DNA of 64,000 nucleotides, taken from positions 1 to 64,000 of the forward strand of contig CAIXFN010000108.1 in NCBI GenBank assembly GCA_903918755.1. Reading direction: 5' to 3'. The translations under genes and the position numbers were made by a program. The notes beneath the pieces were generated by a model. The model ran no database searches, had not been told where the DNA came from, and saw only the letters and a list, made by a program, of their open reading frames with translations. Positions 15,139-23,675 of the stretch are shown here, piece by piece (position 1 is the stretch's first letter; each line of letters begins with the position of its first letter). This DNA is from an uncultured Pedosphaera sp. (lineage in GTDB: Bacteria > Verrucomicrobiota > Verrucomicrobiia > Limisphaerales > Pedosphaeraceae).

Positions 15139-17040
15139 ATGTTTACTAAATCCTTCAACCCCCTGGCCGTTCTAGTTTCACCGTTTTTCTTCGCGCTGGC
15201 CGTCATTTCGCTGGGGATCCCCCACGCAACTGCCCAATCACCCGTCATCATTTTCACGAACAGTTTTGACTCCTTGACGGGCACCACCCCAGGTTATTTC
15301 TACGGCGATGCCGCGAATGTGTCCCACACCTACGTCAGCGGCGAGGGCGTCGGCGGTTCCGTCGGTGTCCGTATCTCGGGCGATTTCAAGCCCCCCGGAA
15401 ATGGTTATGGCGGGGTAGCCTATCAATATCAAAATGGCGCCGTCACCGGGAATACGAATACGGATCCTCACAACTACACCCTTTCCTTCGATGCCAAACC
15501 GAGCCGGACCGGTGGCGGTTTGCAAATTGTGCTGCAAACCTGGTCGGGCAATGGCTACGGTGGCATTGGCCCATTGACCAGCTCTTCGTTGACCGACGTC
15601 ATTCTTGGTGATTCCAATGTTTTCACCCACTGCTCCTTGAATCTGGGCGTCAAATTGGGCGCGGGTGCCGACGTCACCGCCCACACCTGGCAGATTGCCT
15701 TCGTCATGGATGAAGCTCCCTTCGGCGGACCCGGGACCGGCGATCAACTGGTCATCGATAATGTCTCCGTCACCATGGGCGGTCCGACCTGGAACCCCAC
15801 CAACTCGCTCAATACCGCCCGTGTCTACCAAAATAACGCAACGCTGCTGCCTGATGGGACAGTGCTGATCGCCGGTGGCTACAGTTCCGGCCTCCCTACC
15901 ACCAGTGCGGAGCTGTACATCCCGACCACCGGCACTTGGCAACCGACCGGCCCGCTGCATTACGCGCGCTATTTACATACCTCTACCTTGCTGAAGAATG
16001 GGATGGTTCTGGCCGCCGGGGCCTTCAATCTCCCCTCCTATTTCGGCGTCACCGAGCTTTACGATCCGCAGGCTAGAATCTGGACGGACACCGGGGCGCT
16101 GAACGCTCCGCGCTTCTTTCACACCGCCACCTTGCTGGCCAATGGGAAAGTGCTCGTAGCCGGCGGCCTCGATCCGCACGGCGAGCCGCTTTCCAGCTCC
16201 GAGATATACGATCCAGCGACCGGCCGCTGGACCTTTACCACTTCCCTGACCACCAATCGCTATGGTCATACCGCAACCTTGTTGCCGAATGGGAAGGTCC
16301 TGGCGGTGGGCGGCCAATACAACCCACCGCTCAATACGGCGGAATTGTTTGATCCGCAAACCGAACAATGGACCGCTACGGCGCCGATGAGCATTCCACG
16401 AGAATTCCACACGGCAACCCTGCTGCTGAATGGCAAGGTGCTGGTCACCGGTAGTATCGGCCTCGACGGCGTCGGCGCCAATTCCAACGCGGAGTTGTAC
16501 GATCCGGCCCATGAGTCCTGGTCCCTGACCGGTGCGATGAACGCCCCCCGCCAACAACATACGGCCACCCTGCTCCCCAATGGCACGGTCTTGCTCGTGG
16601 GGGGTACACCAGCGGCCTTCGATCTCGCCGAGTTGTACAATCCCAATACTGGAACCTGGTCCCCGACTGCCTCCCTCAACACCGCACGCCAGTATCATAC
16701 CACCACCTTGCTCGCCAACGGAAAAGTGCTCGTTGCCGGTGGCGCCGATCCGCACTACGCCCCGCTTTCCAGCGCCGAAATATACGATCCAGCGATCCTC
16801 CTCGGAACGCCCTTCAACCTGGTCAACTTCACGAAACTGCCCAACGGCACCGTTCAGTTCACCTTCACGAACACCTCCGGCGCCAGTTTCAATGCCTTTG
16901 GCACCCCTGACCTCACCCTGCCCTTCGCCAATTGGCCGGTGGTCGGCTCCATCACCGAAATCTCCTCGGGTCACTATCTGTTCACCGACCCCGACGCAAC
17001 CAACCACGCCCAAAACTTCTACCGCGTCCGCACCCCCTAA
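15139..17040 (+). CDS. Secreted kelch-repeat protein
   Basis: A 633-residue protein. Signal peptide at about 1-33 (ending HATAQ). An N-terminal beta-sandwich of about 180 residues follows, resembling a carbohydrate-binding fold. Kelch repeats follow from about 215 to 555, each with TATLL.NGKVLVAGG and AELYDP..G.W. A C-terminal domain ends NFYRVRTP, like the ending of the protein at 3681-4130. Kelch propellers bind proteins or sugars; galactose-oxidase-like copper ligands are not evident, so a binding role is likelier than catalysis. ATG 15139 directly precedes the signal peptide. It is monocistronic, followed by a convergent gene. Confidence 0.8.
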   Translation: MFTKSFNPLAVLVSPFFFALAVISLGIPHATAQSPVIIFTNSFDSLTGTTPGYFYGDAANVSHTYVSGEGVGGSVGVRISGDFKPPGNGYGGVAYQYQNGAVTGNTNTDPHNYTLSFDAKPSRTGGGLQIVLQTWSGNGYGGIGPLTSSSLTDVILGDSNVFTHCSLNLGVKLGAGADVTAHTWQIAFVMDEAPFGGPGTGDQLVIDNVSVTMGGPTWNPTNSLNTARVYQNNATLLPDGTVLIAGGYSSGLPTTSAELYIPTTGTWQPTGPLHYARYLHTSTLLKNGMVLAAGAFNLPSYFGVTELYDPQARIWTDTGALNAPRFFHTATLLANGKVLVAGGLDPHGEPLSSSEIYDPATGRWTFTTSLTTNRYGHTATLLPNGKVLAVGGQYNPPLNTAELFDPQTEQWTATAPMSIPREFHTATLLLNGKVLVTGSIGLDGVGANSNAELYDPAHESWSLTGAMNAPRQQHTATLLPNGTVLLVGGTPAAFDLAELYNPNTGTWSPTASLNTARQYHTTTLLANGKVLVAGGADPHYAPLSSAEIYDPAILLGTPFNLVNFTKLPNGTVQFTFTNTSGASFNAFGTPDLTLPFANWPVVGSITEISSGHYLFTDPDATNHAQNFYRVRTP

Positions 17041-17145
17041 CCCGTCAAAAATCCCCAACGCGCAAGCAAACCCAATTATTGTAGCAGCCGACGTAAGGCT
17101 CTGACATCCCGCCCCCATCTTCCGCCCACACCCGACGTCACCCCC

Positions 17146-19719
17146 CTACTTCTGCGCCAGCAAAAACGCCAACAAATCCCGCAATTCCGCCGGCGTTTGA
17201 ATCAACCCTTCCGGCATCGGTGACCGATCCTGCAACTCCCGGCTCGCAATCTCATTCTTCCTTAAAACCCGGCGAACTCCCGCAGGTAGCAACAACTCAA
17301 TGCTGTCCCCTGTTTCCCCTGTCACCAATCCCGCGACCTCCTGTTCGTCTTTCAACCGCACCAGCGTCCAACGAAACATCGGGGCCACCGTCTTGTTCGG
17401 CGTCATCACCGATTCAACCAGATAGGCCGCGTTGAACCGCCCACCCGCCCCCACGAGGCTGGGGCCACCCCCGCCCTTATCCCCCGACTTGATCTCATGG
17501 CAGACGACACAGCCGCGCGCGGCAAAAAGTTCCTGCCCTTTTTTGCTATCGCCGCGTGCCACCTCACTTTTCCAATCCACGTTTCGGAAAGCCTCCGGCA
17601 ACTCCAGGGTCCCGGTGGTGCGTGCATTGGGAATCGGAGTGTTGGCCACCACGCCAGCGGTGATGCCCAGCAACCCCGCCGCTTTGGAATCCACCCGCTC
17701 ATCTTTGAGCAACCGCAGAAAGAACGCCGCCTGCCGGGCTACCCGTTCGTCGGCATCATCCATACGCCGGTCCAGCAGCGCGAAGATTGTTTCTTCCTCC
17801 GCGTTATGCGCTCGACTCCTCCAGACGTCAGCCACGGTAAAGACCCCCATCCGCTCGCGTGGCGCCAGATCCTCGATCCCACCCACATACTGCACCTTGG
17901 CGCTGAATCCCTTGGGATTAAGCGGAAAATCCTCCGGCAAAGCCGCTTTGCTAGCGGGCACCGTGAGGCGAAACCCGAGCGCCAGCACCGCCGCCAGTCG
18001 CGCCGCGGGCCGTGTCGACTCACCAAGTTGCTGCAATTCCGCCACCGGGGCCTTTTCGGCCAACAATTGCACCGCGGTTTGCCGCAGAAAACTGTCACTA
18101 CTCTCCGCCAGCCGCTGGACGGCTTCGCGCGGAACATCTCCACAATGATCAAACACCCCAATCAGCGCCGCGAGCGCGATTTGCGGGTTGGGATCCGCCA
18201 GCGCCTTCTCGAGCAGCCCGCAAGTGACGCCGGGCGAACCAAACCGGCCGAGGGCGCGAATCGCCTGCAATCGCGCGTAATCGTTCGCCGCGGCAGCGAG
18301 CGACTCGATCTCCTTCGTCGCACCGCCAACCGCAGCCAGCCAGATCAGGGACGTCTGCAACGGACTCCCAGGCGACGCATTTCCCAGACGCGCCGCCGCT
18401 TCCCGGCCGACCCTTGGCCCCCGACGCACCAGTTCGAGATGCGCGCGATTGCGACGGTGCCAGGACGCCGCTTCCAGTTCCGCGAAAAGCTTCTCATCGG
18501 GCGCCGTTGTCTCTTCGAATGCCGAAAACGGGGCGTTGGGCGCATCGTCCTCCCGAGTGATCATGATGATCTCGCTCCGGGAGATGGGCGAAGCCTCGTT
18601 GCCCGCCATCACGAGCGACGAAACAAAAATGCGGCCGCCACGCCCCACCGTGACCCCCACTGGTCGCATGTTGTTTGTCCCGGAAAGGAGTGGGGCTTGC
18701 GTGGCCTTGAAGCTCGCGCCGCTGCCGCTTAGCGGGTAACGGTAGAGCACGCCCTTCCCCCATTCCGCGACCAGCAGATTGTTGCGCAATTCCGCCGGTA
18801 AATACGGGTCGTCGTAATAAGCCTGGCCCGTGGGCACGTAACGCCCCAGGTCGGGACAGAGCGTGTCCAGCAGGTCCGCCCGCCACGGCTGCTTCTCCGG
18901 CATCCAGCCGCGTGGCCAACTAAAATACGCGTGCGGCGTTATGTTCAGCAACCGGCCCGGCACATATTCGCTCGGCAAACTTTCATGATCATTATCGTTC
19001 CCGAATAAATTCCAATTCGAGTCGAACGCCAGCCCGCAACCATTACGAATCCCCCGGGCCAAAGGGGCAAAACGTTCCCCATCCGGCGAAATTCGACCGA
19101 CCAGTCCGACCGTGGTGACGGGAGTTTGGCCGTTTCCGTGAAAGAAGGTCCAATGCCCCCAATGATCCGCCCGTTTGAAATCGCCATACCCGACTAGGTT
19201 ATCGCCGCAGGAGAAATACAGATCCCCGTCCGGGCCAAACGCCAGCGCGTGCATTCCCTGGTGCTCCTCGAAATACGGCAGCATGGGCAGCCCCCAAAGC
19301 AGCCGTTTCGGCTGGATATCCGCGCGCTTCTGCACCGCGCCTTCCAGCACATAAACCGCGGTGTGGGTAGCCACATAAAGATCCAGCCCGCGAATCGCAA
19401 TCCCGTAAATCCAGGAATTCTTCGGAAACCGATACAGCAACTGCCGCGGCTGATACAATCCACCCGCCACCGGCTCATAAACAAACAGCGCCTCCCGGCT
19501 GCCGGCAAAAAGCCGACCCGCACTGTCCAGTTCCAGGGCGAGAAAAGACTCGGTTGGGTCAGAGTCAATGCCCATCACCTTCAAACCCGGATCCGCCAAC
19601 CGGTAATCCAAAAATGGCGGCACCGGTTCCGGTTTGCCGTCCGCACCTTGAGCCGGCCATCCAGCCCATTGAAACCAAGCCAAAACCATCGGCGCGATGG
19701 CCCAAGAAAACTTGTTCAT
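17146..19719 (-). CDS. PVC-type heme-binding CxxCH protein with beta-propeller and HEAT repeats
   Basis: An 857-residue exported protein. Signal peptide at about 1-25. Residues of about 30-400 form a propeller of the membrane-bound-dehydrogenase type common in Planctomycetota and Verrucomicrobiota. HEAT-like helical repeats follow (about 420-620). A c-type cytochrome domain near the end has the heme motif CVVCH at about 737-741. Such proteins are thought to oxidise carbohydrates or alcohols in the periplasm, but no substrate has been assigned to this group. The gene stands alone. The length is at the short end for the family, with no sulfatase or DUF1501 partner nearby. Confidence 0.85.
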   Translation of the reverse strand: MNKFSWAIAPMVLAWFQWAGWPAQGADGKPEPVPPFLDYRLADPGLKVMGIDSDPTESFLALELDSAGRLFAGSREALFVYEPVAGGLYQPRQLLYRFPKNSWIYGIAIRGLDLYVATHTAVYVLEGAVQKRADIQPKRLLWGLPMLPYFEEHQGMHALAFGPDGDLYFSCGDNLVGYGDFKRADHWGHWTFFHGNGQTPVTTVGLVGRISPDGERFAPLARGIRNGCGLAFDSNWNLFGNDNDHESLPSEYVPGRLLNITPHAYFSWPRGWMPEKQPWRADLLDTLCPDLGRYVPTGQAYYDDPYLPAELRNNLLVAEWGKGVLYRYPLSGSGASFKATQAPLLSGTNNMRPVGVTVGRGGRIFVSSLVMAGNEASPISRSEIIMITREDDAPNAPFSAFEETTAPDEKLFAELEAASWHRRNRAHLELVRRGPRVGREAAARLGNASPGSPLQTSLIWLAAVGGATKEIESLAAAANDYARLQAIRALGRFGSPGVTCGLLEKALADPNPQIALAALIGVFDHCGDVPREAVQRLAESSDSFLRQTAVQLLAEKAPVAELQQLGESTRPAARLAAVLALGFRLTVPASKAALPEDFPLNPKGFSAKVQYVGGIEDLAPRERMGVFTVADVWRSRAHNAEEETIFALLDRRMDDADERVARQAAFFLRLLKDERVDSKAAGLLGITAGVVANTPIPNARTTGTLELPEAFRNVDWKSEVARGDSKKGQELFAARGCVVCHEIKSGDKGGGGPSLVGAGGRFNAAYLVESVMTPNKTVAPMFRWTLVRLKDEQEVAGLVTGETGDSIELLLPAGVRRVLRKNEIASRELQDRSPMPEGLIQTPAELRDLLAFLLAQK

Positions 19720-19757
19720 GCATGAGCTTCTACAACGCTAACGCCTTTGACAACAGT

Positions 19758-19793
19758 TGAAACAGGCCTGCCGCGTGCCGCCGGCCTGTTTCA
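19758..19793. other. 11-bp inverted repeat between convergent-side gene ends
   Basis: The perfect arms TGAAACAGGCC (19758-19768) and GGCCTGTTTCA (19783-19793) surround a GC-rich 14-base loop. It lies about 80 bases past the toxin stop on the minus strand and just upstream of the cytochrome gene start. No T-run follows, so it may be a weak terminator, a regulator site or a repeat. Confidence 0.45.
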
Positions 19794-19875
19794 GGATCCG
19801 TTTCCTGAATAGCAAGGCCAAATTGAAAGAAACAAACAGCTAAGGCAGCCAGAGATATCAAGCAGAACGCGGAAC

Positions 19876-20247
19876 TCAAGCCAAGAGAAGGCCGTAAGGC
19901 TGAAAAGCTTGAAAATCCGCGACGTTGTTTGTCGCCAACCTTGCGCCGCAGCGGATCGCCACTGCGGCAATCATGCAATCCGCAAGACTGCGCGAGCGTC
20001 GCCCCGTCTGGTTGAAGAGACGGGCAGCCAAGCCGGCATCAGCGGCCAAAAACGGTTCGGGCAACGGAAATATTTGACGCGCCATGGATTCTGAGGCGCC
20101 ATCAAGCGGACCGCATAAAAACTCCGCCCAAGCGATACTGCTGATGTTGCAGATTTCCTGCGTCTGCGCCCACCCTTGAAATTTTTGATGAGCCGCCGAA
20201 CCGACCAGGACGGCTTGGATTAGGAAGTTGGTGTCGAACTGGATCAT
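19876..20247 (-). CDS. vapC: PIN-domain toxin, VapC type
   Basis: A 123-residue PIN-domain ribonuclease. The acidic residues of the site are visible: FDTNFL (first Asp), AEF (Glu), LADCMIAAVA (Asp) and TNNVADF (last Asp). VapC toxins cut RNA, usually initiator tRNA or rRNA, and are held inactive by the partner antitoxin. The gene follows the putative antitoxin gene by 15 bases on the same strand, a standard antitoxin-first operon. The start is ATG 20247. Confidence 0.85.
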   Translation of the reverse strand: MIQFDTNFLIQAVLVGSAAHQKFQGWAQTQEICNISSIAWAEFLCGPLDGASESMARQIFPLPEPFLAADAGLAARLFNQTGRRSRSLADCMIAAVAIRCGARLATNNVADFQAFQPYGLLLA

Positions 20248-20262
20248 GCGGCCGCGTTGCCC

Positions 20263-20493
20263 TCAGCGTCTGGCTTCCCGCACGGAAGCCATCCATTGCT
20301 CCGCCGCGGCTTCATCAAGCCCGAGATGGCGTTGCAGCGATTCCAAGGCCTGCAATTGGGAGGTCGCCGCAGGGTTCGCCGCGGCGGTAGGGAAAATGGT
20401 CAGCAACCCGGAGGCGCGCTCCGGCAGACGGTCCGAGCCTTTGGCGGAAATTTGTCCGTGATTAATCTCGACCTCAACCGTCAGGTAACTCAT
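20263..20493 (-). CDS. Putative antitoxin of the VapC toxin
   Basis: A 76-residue protein. Start ATG 20493 gives MSYLTVEVEINHGQI, an AbrB/VapB-like or DUF2281-like N-terminus. The C-terminus (ESLQRHLGLDEAAAEQWMASVREARR is split here as ESLQRHLGLDEAA then EQWMASVREARR) resembles the toxin-binding tail of small antitoxins. A longer reading to 20592 exists but adds low-quality sequence. Its place 15 bases before vapC is the main evidence. Such antitoxins normally repress the operon. Confidence 0.7.
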   Translation of the reverse strand: MSYLTVEVEINHGQISAKGSDRLPERASGLLTIFPTAAANPAATSQLQALESLQRHLGLDEAAAEQWMASVREARR

Positions 20494-20965
20494 GACCGGA
20501 AGGTACGCCACCCGCCAACCGCCCGCAAGCGGGGAATGAATCCGAAAATCGGAACGTAATTGCCAACCACCCGAAGCACAACCGGGCGTCAATGGAAGTG
20601 CTAAGCCGGCAAACGGCCACTAGTTTTCCATACTCAGGACTCCTGATCCCAGTCCTGGAATATTCGGGACGTGGAAGATGGATGGCAACTCCTCTCCCCA
20701 ACCCACTCTGCCCATTCTGAATGGCAGAGTGGGTTGGGCTCTCCAGCCATCGATGCGGGCCACGCCAGTTCCATGGGCTCAGGAATCCTAAGGCTAGATC
20801 GCTACCTGCCGCGCTCACGAGTGGGAAAACGAATTCACCAGGCGGCATTTGATTTTATGCCGCGCCGGGTTTATCTATGGCGCGGCGGTTCGACCGTCGG
20901 CCGCTGAGCGAGCCCCGGTTGGCTGCTCTCGACTCGCCGACTGGCCGGCCCAGTTAAGATTCACG
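20494..20965. other. Non-coding stretch with a 16-bp perfect hairpin
   Basis: No credible gene is seen here; open frames on both strands cross the hairpin and match nothing. The hairpin has arms at 20697-20712 and 20723-20738 (CCCAACCCACTCTGCC and its exact complement). A further ATT/AAT pair inside leaves only CTG as tip, with one bulged C. No T-run follows. It may be a MITE-like or palindromic dispersed element. Confidence 0.6.
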
Positions 20966-21943
20966 ATGAGCGGAACCCTTGAATTCCTAGTCCGTCATGG
21001 CGCCCTGGTTTTGTTTGCCGCGGTGTTCATCGATCAATTGGGCGTGCCGCTGCCGGCGGTGCCGTGGCTGCTGGCGGCCGGCGCGCTGGTGGGCGCCGGA
21101 AAAATGAACTGGGAGGCCGCCTTCCTTGCCGCGGTTGCTGGTTCGTTGCTGGCGGATATGATCTGGTTCTACGTCGGGCGGCGCTATGGCGACCGCGTCC
21201 TGGGTTTCCTCTGCCGGGTTTCCCTGGAACCGGACAGTTGCGTGCGGCGAACCCAGAACGCGTTTACCCGGTACGGCATGCGCGGCGTCATCATCGCAAA
21301 ATTTATCCCCGGTTTGAGCACCTTGGCGCCGCCGCTGGCCGGCAGTTCGGGCATCAGCACCGCGCGGTTCCTGCTCTTTGATGGCGTCGGCTCGGTGCTT
21401 TACGCCGGTTCCTTTATTTTATTGGGAGTTTTGTTCAGCCGGCAATTGGACCGGGTCATTGCCGCGCTCGGCAGTCTCGGGGGCAACGCGCTGGGCGTCC
21501 TCGCGGCATTGGCCGCGGCTTACATCGGCTACAAATACTACCAACGGCGCCGGTTGCTGCGCGAGTTGAGCATGGCGCGAATCACGGTGGATGAGTTGTA
21601 CCAACTGCAGGAGGCGGGGCAGTCGTTGGTCATTCTCGACCTGCGCTCGCTCGCGGCGCTCGCGGAGGACCCGGCAGCGATCCGCGGCGCGCGCCACATG
21701 CGCATGGAGGAGGTGGAGCATCGCCTGCAGGAGATACCGCGCGATCAGGACATTGTCCTTTATTGCTCCTGCCCCAACGAGGTGAGCAGCGCGCAAGTCG
21801 CCCTGAGCTTTCGCCGCCGCGGCATCTTGCGGGTCCGCCCCCTCCTGGGCGGAATCGACGCCTGGCGGGAACGCAACTACCCGATGGACGTTCGGGGATC
21901 CCTCGGGACGAACGCTTTGGGTACCGCCCCCGCAAGGGGTTGA
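20966..21943 (+). CDS. DedA-family membrane protein fused to a rhodanese domain
   Basis: A 325-residue protein. Residues 1-200 are a DedA/SNARE-associated transporter domain: FIDQLGVPLPAVP, then YGMRGVIIAKFIPGLSTLAPPLAG and four or five helices. DedA proteins include undecaprenyl-phosphate and lipid translocases. Residues of about 215-310 are a rhodanese with VILDLRS and an active loop YCSCPNEVSSA. ATG 20966 starts the first helix; the longer reading has no domain. It is the first gene of a run with a receiver-flavoprotein fusion and a cNMP-binding kinase. This suggests sulfur or thiol chemistry at the membrane linked to signalling. The fusion is known in other phyla. Confidence 0.85.
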   Translation: MSGTLEFLVRHGALVLFAAVFIDQLGVPLPAVPWLLAAGALVGAGKMNWEAAFLAAVAGSLLADMIWFYVGRRYGDRVLGFLCRVSLEPDSCVRRTQNAFTRYGMRGVIIAKFIPGLSTLAPPLAGSSGISTARFLLFDGVGSVLYAGSFILLGVLFSRQLDRVIAALGSLGGNALGVLAALAAAYIGYKYYQRRRLLRELSMARITVDELYQLQEAGQSLVILDLRSLAALAEDPAAIRGARHMRMEEVEHRLQEIPRDQDIVLYCSCPNEVSSAQVALSFRRRGILRVRPLLGGIDAWRERNYPMDVRGSLGTNALGTAPARG

Positions 21944-22011
21944 AAAGCGATTGTCGTGACGCTCGCTCGCAACTCTGCCCAAGTGACCGCAAACGAATAA
22001 CGCGTAAAATT

Positions 22012-23673
22012 ATGGCGAAACCAGTAATTTGGACAGTGGACGACGATCCGGATGTATTGCGCGCGGTCGAACGCGATTTGCGCCGCCAATACGGCGACCG
22101 CTACCGGGTCATCTCGGCGGACTCCGGCGCGTCCGCCCTCGCCGGCGTCCAGCAATTGAAATTGCGTAACGATCCCGTGGCGCTCTTTCTGGTGGACCAA
22201 CGGATGCCGGGCATGTCGGGCGTGGAGTTCCTGGAGGCGGCGGTCGAATATTACCCGGAGGCCAAACGCGCGCTGTTGACCGCCTATACGGACACGGATG
22301 CCGCCATCCGCGCCATCAACCAGGCGCATATCGACCATTACCTCATGAAGCCCTGGGATCCACCCGAGGAACGACTTTTTGGCGTGGTGGATGATCTACT
22401 GGATGACTGGCAGGCTTCCTACCGGCCGGTATTTGAAGGCGTCCGCGTCCTCGGACACCGTTGGTCACCCCATTCCAATGTGCTCCGCGATTTTCTGGGC
22501 CGCAACTTTGTTCCCCACCAATGGCTCAACATCGAAACCGATGAAACCGCGAAAACCCTGCTCGCCTCCACCGGAGTCGCGGCGCCCGGGTTGCCCCTGG
22601 TTTTGTTCCCCGACGGATCATTCCTGGAAAGCCCGCCCATTGCGGAGATCGCCCGCAAGCTGGGATTAAAAACCAAGGCGGAATTTCCCTTTTACGATCT
22701 CGTCGTGGTGGGCGCGGGGCCGGCGGGGTTGGCGGCGGCAGTTTATGGCGCGGCGGACGGTCTGCATACGTTGTTGATCGAGCGGGAGGCTCCTGGCGGG
22801 CAGGCGGGGCGCAGTTCCCGCATTGAAAACTACCTTGGCTTTCCGGTGGGTCTCAGCGGCTCTGATTTGGCCCGCCGGGCCGTCGCACAGGCCCGGCGAT
22901 TCGGCGTGGAAATTCTCGCTCCGCAGGAAGTCCGCAATGCCCGCGTCGAGGGATCAACCCGCGTCCTGACCCTGAATGACGGCGTTACCATCGGCTGCCG
23001 GGCGCTGCTGATCGCCACGGGCATCGCGTATCGGACCCTGGACGTGCCCGGGCTCGCGCGGCTGCAAGGGGCCGGCGTTTATTATTACCCCGCCATGTCC
23101 GAGGCCTTCTCCTATCGGGACGGCGATGTGTATATTGTGGGCGGGGCCAACTCGGCCGGCCAGGCCGCCATGTATTTTTCCAAATTCGCCCGCCAGGTCA
23201 CGATGCTGGTTCGCGGAAAGGCCTTGTCCGACACCATGTCGCAGTACCTGGAAAACCAGATCACCGCCACGAAAAATATCGCCGTTCGGTTTAACTCGCA
23301 GGTCGTGGCCGTGGAAGGTTCGGATCAATGCGAATGCCTCACCATCCTCGACAGCCAGACCTGCGCGCGGGAGACCGTTCCGGCCAGCGCTTTGCTGATC
23401 TACGCGGGAGCCGTTCCGCGCACCGACTGGCTCGCGGGGTTGGTCGAGCGGGACGCCCAAGGTTACGTGATCTCGGGCCCCCATTTGCTCCGGGAAGGGC
23501 GGCGCCCGGCAGGTTGGCTGCCGGATCGCGACCCGTTTTATCTGGAAACCAGCGTGCCGGGCATTTTCGTGGCGGGTGATGTTCGTCACCGGTCTGCCAA
23601 AGGTGTCACTTCCGGTGTGGGGGAAGGAGCCATGGCCGTGAAACTGGTCCACGAATATCTGGGACTTTTGTAA
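22012..23673 (+). CDS. Receiver domain fused to glutaredoxin-like and thioredoxin-reductase-like domains
   Basis: A 553-residue fusion. Residues 1-125 are a response-regulator receiver with VDDDPD and phospho-acceptor Asp62. Residues of about 145-215 resemble a glutaredoxin/thioredoxin fold whose CxxC is replaced (WSPHS). Residues of about 228-550 are a thioredoxin-reductase-like flavoprotein with FAD site VVGAGPAGLAA, NADPH site IVGGANSAGQAA and C-terminal FAD motif GIFVAGDV. Where thioredoxin reductase has CATC, this protein has PAMS, so it cannot relay electrons in the classical way. ATG 22012 is preceded by no clear ribosome site. It lies 2 bases before the kinase gene, which may phosphorylate it. 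Named in the literature as fused response regulator/thioredoxin-disulfide reductase. Confidence 0.85.
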   Translation: MAKPVIWTVDDDPDVLRAVERDLRRQYGDRYRVISADSGASALAGVQQLKLRNDPVALFLVDQRMPGMSGVEFLEAAVEYYPEAKRALLTAYTDTDAAIRAINQAHIDHYLMKPWDPPEERLFGVVDDLLDDWQASYRPVFEGVRVLGHRWSPHSNVLRDFLGRNFVPHQWLNIETDETAKTLLASTGVAAPGLPLVLFPDGSFLESPPIAEIARKLGLKTKAEFPFYDLVVVGAGPAGLAAAVYGAADGLHTLLIEREAPGGQAGRSSRIENYLGFPVGLSGSDLARRAVAQARRFGVEILAPQEVRNARVEGSTRVLTLNDGVTIGCRALLIATGIAYRTLDVPGLARLQGAGVYYYPAMSEAFSYRDGDVYIVGGANSAGQAAMYFSKFARQVTMLVRGKALSDTMSQYLENQITATKNIAVRFNSQVVAVEGSDQCECLTILDSQTCARETVPASALLIYAGAVPRTDWLAGLVERDAQGYVISGPHLLREGRRPAGWLPDRDPFYLETSVPGIFVAGDVRHRSAKGVTSGVGEGAMAVKLVHEYLGLL

Positions 23674-23675
23674 CT

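Noticed and set aside
20474-20907. Small frames on both strands around the 16-bp hairpin
   Set aside because: They cross the palindrome, so both strands read similar residues. No family resemblance and no ribosome-binding site.
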